A stretch of 64,000 nt of DNA from Lachnospiraceae bacterium (lineage in GTDB: Bacteria; Bacillota; Clostridia; Lachnospirales; Lachnospiraceae): NCBI GenBank assembly GCA_017626095.1, contig JAGAJL010000012.1, positions 186,001 to 250,000 on the forward strand, given 5' to 3'. Shown here piece by piece: positions 58,861-64,000 of the stretch. The notes under the pieces were generated by a model. That model saw only the letters and a list, made by a program, of their open reading frames with translations, was not told the DNA's origin and did no database searches. Both the position numbers and the translations under genes were made by a program. How positions within the stretch are numbered: the stretch's first letter is position 1; each line of letters opens with the position of its first letter.

Positions 58861-61800
58861 CTATCTTTCCAAATTTATTGTATGCAGTGTAATATGCAAT
58901 AAATCTTCTTCTGACGTGTTTAAAACACCTTGATCAAACGATGCAGAGAAAAGAGAGTTGTTAGGCTGCTTAATTTGTTCAGTTGGCTCAGTCTGTTCAA
59001 CTTGTGCAATCTGTGCATCCTGTTCTTGCTCTGGTTGTTGGTTAAGCATTGTTGAATCATAAAGGTTGATGGTAAAACTGTCAATATCAGATAAGAGCCA
59101 GCAGGCATTCATGCCGATTGGAATCAGAAGCTTTCCATTGCCATATTGACAGGTTACTTTACTGCCTTCAAATTTTTTTCCTTCGGTATCGGACCACTCT
59201 ATGGAAACCAGCAAATTGGAAGGTTCATTTTCACAGAGTGTATGGCTGAGCGCTTGCAGTTTTTGATTATCAAATTCCAGATACAGCGCATCATAACTCA
59301 TTTTGGGTATCGATTTTACTGTTTGAATATCAACACCTTCCTGTAATACATGATTTTCCAGAAAGCTTTGGTAAGAAACTCCAAAGGATGCTGCGCTGAG
59401 ACCAAAATTCGTAGGAGAAGTACTTTGGCGGTAGTCATCGGATTGTATGATCAGCTTTGCTTCTAATAGCTTTTCATAAAGATCCGGAGGATAAAATGCA
59501 TTGTCATTTTGGCAATAAACATATCCGGCATCCAGCATAAAGCGGAAAATATAATAATCATATTCAGGTTGTATATAGAATACAACCGGCAATTGATCAG
59601 GGTTGGAATTCCATATCCTTTGCTGGGCTTTTAAGCTTCGTGCGGCGGGTATATAGCCGGTTCCGTAGCATTTGACACCGAGATAATCGAAAAAGCCTTG
59701 TCCGTCAAAAGCCATATAAGATACATCGTCAGATACTTTCTCACATTTTTCTATGACAGAAGCATATTCTTCAATATAATGAATTTGGTCAGCAACCATA
59801 AATCCACGTCCAAGCAATTCCTGATAGCGTTTGGAAAGGCCGGTATCTTCGGATTTTAAAAATGTCTCGGGAACGGTATAGTAAGCAAACAATTTTGCGC
59901 CATCATCCATTACCATCTGACTCTCCCCATCGGGATATACCCAGAGATCGGGATTTTTGGTTTCTGAAACTTGTGCATACAAAAGCATGGGGATAGACAG
60001 ACAGAAACCGATGACTACCGAGTTTTTAAATAGATAATCTTTTTTTGATAACAAATGAACCGGAAAATATATTCCGATTATGGTAGCCAGAATTGGACCA
60101 GTACGTGAAAGAAGCTTTCCGGTATCGGCACGTACAAGAGTATAGGTATATGAAATTACAAGAGTTATAATTCCAGCAAGCAAAAACAGACAATTGAAAA
60201 ACATTTGTTTCTTTTGTAAAATTTTATCATTTTGTGAAATTTGATTATCTTGTAGCTTTTTATGATTTCGTATCATCATACAAATAAAATAGAGCAGCAA
60301 CCATATGGCAATTGCAGGTAACAGGAAGCGAAGAGCCATATAGAGATAGTGACGGATTGTTTGGTGCCCCGCAAGATAAGGAAGGAAGTTTTCCGGCGCT
60401 GTCTGGTTGGAAAGGGCAATGCCATCAGCCAGAATAGTCTGCGAGGAGTAAGTTAAAGTATGATTTAACATTCTGAACAACAGCGGAAAACTACAGATAA
60501 TGAGCACAAATAATATAATGTAAGCTGTAAAATAAAGGATGGATTGCTTTGTTTGGCCTGGATTTTTCATCATCACAATTTGTGCAACGGATTGTGCTTT
60601 TGGTAGCTTGTTTATATGATTTTTTCTTTTGAGCTTTATCAGTGATACCATCTGCCATATTGCAAGCGGAAAGGCTGCAAGGAGTACAGCTGCTCCGAAC
60701 AGCGGATAGTATAAACCTGCCATAAAGCTTCCCAAAATATAGCAGAAAAACCATGCAAGGGGTTTTTCAATGAGTTTTGGCAATGTGAGAAGTAATAACA
60801 AGGGGAGTACCATATACTGGCGGTTATAACATGGCAATGTGAAAAGAACAGCAAACATCAAAGCCTTGGAGCCGCCTACATGCATATAGACAAGGAACAT
60901 GGTAAGAATACAAAAAATAACCATTGTTATTGATATTGCGGGAGCATAATCTGAGATGGTACCATCCAGTAGAACATGCTGGATAAATCCGTTTACAAGG
61001 GGAAATAATCCGGAGACGGGAGTGTATGTTTCATAAGCCGTCTGTCCATGTCCAAAAATCTGATTCCAGGGAATCATTTGTTCGCCATGGTGATGTTGAT
61101 CCGGCTGCGCATACATTGGCGCTGCACAAAATGAATGATAGGTATAAAGAACCATAGGGGTTACGGCGCAAATGATATCTTCTTTCTTTTCTTTCCAGAA
61201 ACGGAACAGATGATAAAGCAGAGCAATAAAGAAAATGGTTGCTAAAGTAAAAAAGAACAGATAATATCCGGTTGCATATGGAACTCGGATAATGGATTTA
61301 TGATAGAAATATTTATCTATGAGATAGACGGAAAAAAGTCCCGGAAGAAAGCATTGAAGCAACAAAAGAATACGCTGCGAAAACAGGTTGTCTTTGCGGA
61401 TGCGATCCGCAATATGGCTGCAGACGACAAGTACGGTGCCAATCAGAATTGACAGTGCATAAATCTTTTTGGATGAAAACTGAAAACGGGTTGTGAATTG
61501 ACATCCAATACTTAATACAGATAATACTGCGTAATAAGTGAGCACATACGTAAAAAGTGTCGCATAGAGTGGTACCTTTTTTGTAAAGAAACAAAAAAGA
61601 ATAATCAGTAAGCCGAAAAAAAGCGGGAAAGAGAATTTTTGATAAATTATCAGATAAACCAGAAATGGAATGGCAATCGCACATAATGAAAGCATGTAGG
61701 TACTTTGAAAAGCAGTTTCTATAGATGAGTTTCGCATAATATGAGTTGAAATACGCTTAGTTATAAGCGGCGAGAGAAATAGTAAAGCGCATAACAAAAC

Positions 61801-61977
61801 AGCCCCACCGGCCGTAATCAGCCAAAAGAGCGTCAGTTCCCCGGATTTATTCAGACCGGTCGCAGATACATGTTCAATGATGAAATCTGTAAATTGTGGT
61901 GTTGTACCTGAAAAAACAGGTAAAAGCTTTAGGCACAGAATTGCCGCAAGCAGGATAACAAGCAGTAATGCGAGCAT
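58861..61977 (-). CDS. Large multi-spanning membrane protein of unknown function
   Basis: 1038 residues from the ATG at 61977, preceded on its strand by GGAGGGA. Twelve or more hydrophobic helices fill the first 640 residues, with two cytoplasmic Lys-rich loops near 450 and 580. The last 390 residues are soluble and probably outside, with a Gln/Glu/Thr-rich low-complexity piece (about 990-1010). This plan resembles GT-C-like proteins of surface-glycan loci but no catalytic Asp motif was recognised. It runs opposite to the rest of the locus and is divergent from the next membrane gene. Confidence 0.8.
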   Translation of the reverse strand: MLALLLVILLAAILCLKLLPVFSGTTPQFTDFIIEHVSATGLNKSGELTLFWLITAGGAVLLCALLFLSPLITKRISTHIMRNSSIETAFQSTYMLSLCAIAIPFLVYLIIYQKFSFPLFFGLLIILFCFFTKKVPLYATLFTYVLTYYAVLSVLSIGCQFTTRFQFSSKKIYALSILIGTVLVVCSHIADRIRKDNLFSQRILLLLQCFLPGLFSVYLIDKYFYHKSIIRVPYATGYYLFFFTLATIFFIALLYHLFRFWKEKKEDIICAVTPMVLYTYHSFCAAPMYAQPDQHHHGEQMIPWNQIFGHGQTAYETYTPVSGLFPLVNGFIQHVLLDGTISDYAPAISITMVIFCILTMFLVYMHVGGSKALMFAVLFTLPCYNRQYMVLPLLLLLTLPKLIEKPLAWFFCYILGSFMAGLYYPLFGAAVLLAAFPLAIWQMVSLIKLKRKNHINKLPKAQSVAQIVMMKNPGQTKQSILYFTAYIILFVLIICSFPLLFRMLNHTLTYSSQTILADGIALSNQTAPENFLPYLAGHQTIRHYLYMALRFLLPAIAIWLLLYFICMMIRNHKKLQDNQISQNDKILQKKQMFFNCLFLLAGIITLVISYTYTLVRADTGKLLSRTGPILATIIGIYFPVHLLSKKDYLFKNSVVIGFCLSIPMLLYAQVSETKNPDLWVYPDGESQMVMDDGAKLFAYYTVPETFLKSEDTGLSKRYQELLGRGFMVADQIHYIEEYASVIEKCEKVSDDVSYMAFDGQGFFDYLGVKCYGTGYIPAARSLKAQQRIWNSNPDQLPVVFYIQPEYDYYIFRFMLDAGYVYCQNDNAFYPPDLYEKLLEAKLIIQSDDYRQSTSPTNFGLSAASFGVSYQSFLENHVLQEGVDIQTVKSIPKMSYDALYLEFDNQKLQALSHTLCENEPSNLLVSIEWSDTEGKKFEGSKVTCQYGNGKLLIPIGMNACWLLSDIDSFTINLYDSTMLNQQPEQEQDAQIAQVEQTEPTEQIKQPNNSLFSASFDQGVLNTSEEDLLHITLHTINLER

Positions 61978-62243
61978 AATTCCCTCCGGAATAGATTATT
62001 AATAAAAGATATAATCCAAGTAAAAGATATAGTAAAAGGGTGAAATTATATTTTGTCCTACCCTTTTTTTATTGTTTTGTTTTTGATAAAATGAATAGTG
62101 TATATAAGCATGGACGTTTTTTTAACTTTCGTCCCTTACATACTTAATATGATGCATACGAATTACTCCGTTGCTTTGCAACTTTCGTCCCTTGCATCAC
62201 ATTATACTCTATATTTATTTGAAATTAAAGTCGGAGTGTTAAC
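61978..62243. promoter_or_regulatory. Divergent intergenic region with repeats and a hairpin
   Basis: Contains a repeated aaaagatata (near 62003 and 62022), a terminator-like hairpin AAAAGGGT/ACCCTTTT with T run (62034-62070), and two copies of aactttcgtcccttrcat at 62124-62141 and 62180-62197. A TATACT near 62206 could be a -10 box for the rightward gene, without a good -35. Confidence 0.45.
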
Positions 62244-63851
62244 ATGAAATTAAAAGAACAGATTATAGGTTTGTTGCATAAGAAAAAAGAAAGCAAAATA
62301 GGTTTTTGGCTGGCTGTGATATTGGCTGTTGCTACCGTGCTGGCTTCTATTTTGTATTTTATTATCTTTCCGGATAATCTTATGCATTCGGATATGGCAG
62401 CAGAGGTGTTATTATCAAAGCTTCTGGCAGAAGAAGGCGGATTGATTTCCAAAAACTGGTTTTATTCTACGGAAATCCGCATCGTTTATACGCAGCTTGT
62501 GATGACGCCACTCTTTTTATTTATTAAGGATTTCGGCGTTGTAAAGCTGATTTCGGTTATATTTTATGATATTTTGCTGATGATTGTTTTTTATTTTACC
62601 GGAAAAGAATTCGGATTGAAAAAAACAAATCTGTTTTTGGCGATGGCACTTCTTGCGGCACCCTTGTCCAATGAATATCTGGATATGATGTTACTGGGTA
62701 ATTTTTATACATCCCAGGCTATTTGCACGTTTTGTATGCTTTTATTCTTTTATCGTGCCAAGGCGAAAAATAAAAACACGGCAATAGTCAGAAATGTAGC
62801 ATTATGTATTGCTTCTTTGATTTTGGGATTATCGGGGTTACGCTATCTGGCGAGCCTGTTTGTGCCAATGGTTTTATCAATCCTTTTGGCTTATTTTATT
62901 GACGGTAATGAAGAAACAGTTGTGGAAAAGGCAAAATATCCTTTGGCACAAAAGCTGATTAGCTCAGTTTACCTGTGTTTTTTTGCAGGAATTGGGTTTT
63001 TGATTAATAAGTTTTATCTATCAGTGCATTACAGCTTTGACCAGACACCTATAAGCTTTGTTCCAATCAGTGAAGTTCCGGATCGCTTTTTGACTTCTTT
63101 TCGTTTGATGGTTGAATTTGTGGGATATCGTGAAATCGAAGCGGTTACCGGACTTGGCATTGTGAATGTTGTAAAATTTGCATTTCTGGCATTCCTTGTT
63201 TATGTGATTGTGTTTGTCAGCATACACAAAAAGAGCATGCTGACAACGGCACAGAGACTGCTTTTATACTATTTTTATGCGATGTTTTTTATCAATTGGT
63301 ACATGTTAATTTTTACGAATGTTTTGCAGCAGTATCGTTATTGGCTTCCGGTTTATATCATTGCCATTGTTTTTGTGGGAATTTACCTGCAAAACGGTGT
63401 TTTTGCAACGCCTTTTGTGAAGCCTGTCTGCACAGCATTGGTCGTTTTGACAGTGCTTTCATCTTTGTACGGAGAGCTATGGCAGGATACCAAGTACAAC
63501 GATTGTGAAAAGCGATACGGTTATATGGATTTTTTGGAAGAGAATGGCTATGATTTTGGGTATGCGACATTTTGGAATGCGGAAGTGACGGAGTATCTTT
63601 CCAATGGAGAGATACATGTCGGAAACTTAGGCGGAAATGAGAACGGCTCCGCACCGTATGAATGGTTGAGCAGGAAAGAGTATTACCAAGAGGGTTATCA
63701 TTCCGGAAAAACCTTTTTGCTGCTTGCGCGCACAGAGGAGCCCGCACTGTTTCAAGGGGATATTACCATCATGACGGATAGTACTAAGGTCTATGAAGAT
63801 GAATATTATGTCATTTACGAAGGTGAAGGCATGCATCTGTTTTCTGAATAA
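62244..63851 (+). CDS. Multi-spanning membrane protein, GT-C (GT39-like) candidate
   Basis: 535 residues. About ten helices, then a soluble tail of about 110 residues. Loop 1 after the first helix reads PDNLMHSDMAAEVLLSKLL; an Asp-containing first loop is where GT-C enzymes keep their catalytic acid. Large aromatic helices (NQYLDMM-like, FYTSQAI) fit the same family. It may transfer a sugar from a lipid-linked donor, as made by the GtrA/GT2 pair. GGAG lies 8-11 bases before ATG 62244. Confidence 0.75.
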   Translation: MKLKEQIIGLLHKKKESKIGFWLAVILAVATVLASILYFIIFPDNLMHSDMAAEVLLSKLLAEEGGLISKNWFYSTEIRIVYTQLVMTPLFLFIKDFGVVKLISVIFYDILLMIVFYFTGKEFGLKKTNLFLAMALLAAPLSNEYLDMMLLGNFYTSQAICTFCMLLFFYRAKAKNKNTAIVRNVALCIASLILGLSGLRYLASLFVPMVLSILLAYFIDGNEETVVEKAKYPLAQKLISSVYLCFFAGIGFLINKFYLSVHYSFDQTPISFVPISEVPDRFLTSFRLMVEFVGYREIEAVTGLGIVNVVKFAFLAFLVYVIVFVSIHKKSMLTTAQRLLLYYFYAMFFINWYMLIFTNVLQQYRYWLPVYIIAIVFVGIYLQNGVFATPFVKPVCTALVVLTVLSSLYGELWQDTKYNDCEKRYGYMDFLEENGYDFGYATFWNAEVTEYLSNGEIHVGNLGGNENGSAPYEWLSRKEYYQEGYHSGKTFLLLARTEEPALFQGDITIMTDSTKVYEDEYYVIYEGEGMHLFSE

Positions 63852-64000
63852 ACAAGAAGAAATATTTGTTATAACCTCCGTATTTTGTAAAAAAGAATTG
63901 GCAATGAGTAAATGGCAGAATGTGCCAATGAATGGACTTTGACAGAGACAAAGACTAAGCAAAAAAGATTGTGTTATATGATTGTACAAATGGGGTGAAC
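63852..64000 (+). other. Right end of window, no feature seen
   Basis: 149 AT-rich bases after the last gene. No convincing gene, promoter or terminator was found before the window ends. Confidence 0.6.

Overview
The window looks like a large cell-surface polysaccharide locus from a low-GC Gram-positive anaerobe, most likely a Lachnospiraceae member (Clostridia). That placement is inference: it rests on AT-rich codon use, sigma-A type promoters, strong GGAGG ribosome binding sites, a Csp-like S8 protease, DUF4214 and CotH proteins, LCP and GH25 enzymes, and the absence of outer-membrane genes. I saw no rRNA, tRNA, CRISPR array, transposase or phage gene.

Layout. 1-5 kb: the end of a membrane glycosyltransferase-like gene, a secreted DUF4214 protein, an Rmd-like reductase and a broken DUF6077 membrane gene. 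5-13.4 kb: an ABC polysaccharide exporter (Wzm/Wzt with a carbohydrate-binding tail), followed by a methyltransferase/kinase-like/coiled-coil protein that resembles WbdD chain terminators and a giant paralogue of it fused to two glycosyltransferase domains. 13.5-22.4 kb: rmlC, a membrane sulfatase-fold transferase, a YidC/Oxa1 domain fused to a TagF-like polymerase, a tiny YxDP membrane protein, a divergent signal peptidase I, a nucleotidyltransferase/PLP-enzyme fusion, rmlD and a GT2. 22.4-23.8 kb: AT-rich tandem repeats and a lone AAA ATPase. 24-35.5 kb: rmlB, rmlA, a GH25 lysozyme, a tandem GT2, a phosphohexomutase, GtrA, a GT2, a flippase-like membrane protein, an APH-like kinase and a HAD phosphatase. 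35.5-44.9 kb: glf, a CotH-VTC-DUF4956 set, a nucleotidyltransferase, a DUF6020-GT2 fusion and a GT2. 45-51 kb: the initiating sugar-phosphate transferase, an LCP ligase, a GT2 and glmS. 51-57 kb: HtrA, a ClpX-like unfoldase with a long acidic extension, an S8 protease and a divergent LspA. 57-64 kb: a MITE-like inverted repeat, a carbamate-kinase-like gene and two divergent multi-spanning membrane proteins.

How it may work (inference): WbaP/WcaJ-type priming on undecaprenyl phosphate, chain growth from dTDP-L-rhamnose and UDP-galactofuranose by GT2 enzymes, export by Wzm/Wzt with end-cap recognition, attachment to peptidoglycan by LCP, and extracytoplasmic decoration with a phospho-substituent through the sulfatase-fold enzyme and the YidC-TagF fusion. 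GtrA/GT2 and the GT-C-like membrane proteins suggest lipid-linked side-branch sugars.

Most notable items: the YidC-TagF gene group, the WbdD-like pair, a repeated structured leader found at three places (one copy has two mutually exclusive pairings), a candidate leaderless signal peptidase, the CotH-VTC-DUF4956 module, the acidic ClpX-like protein beside three membrane or extracytoplasmic proteases, and the inverted-repeat element beside the lspA stop codon.
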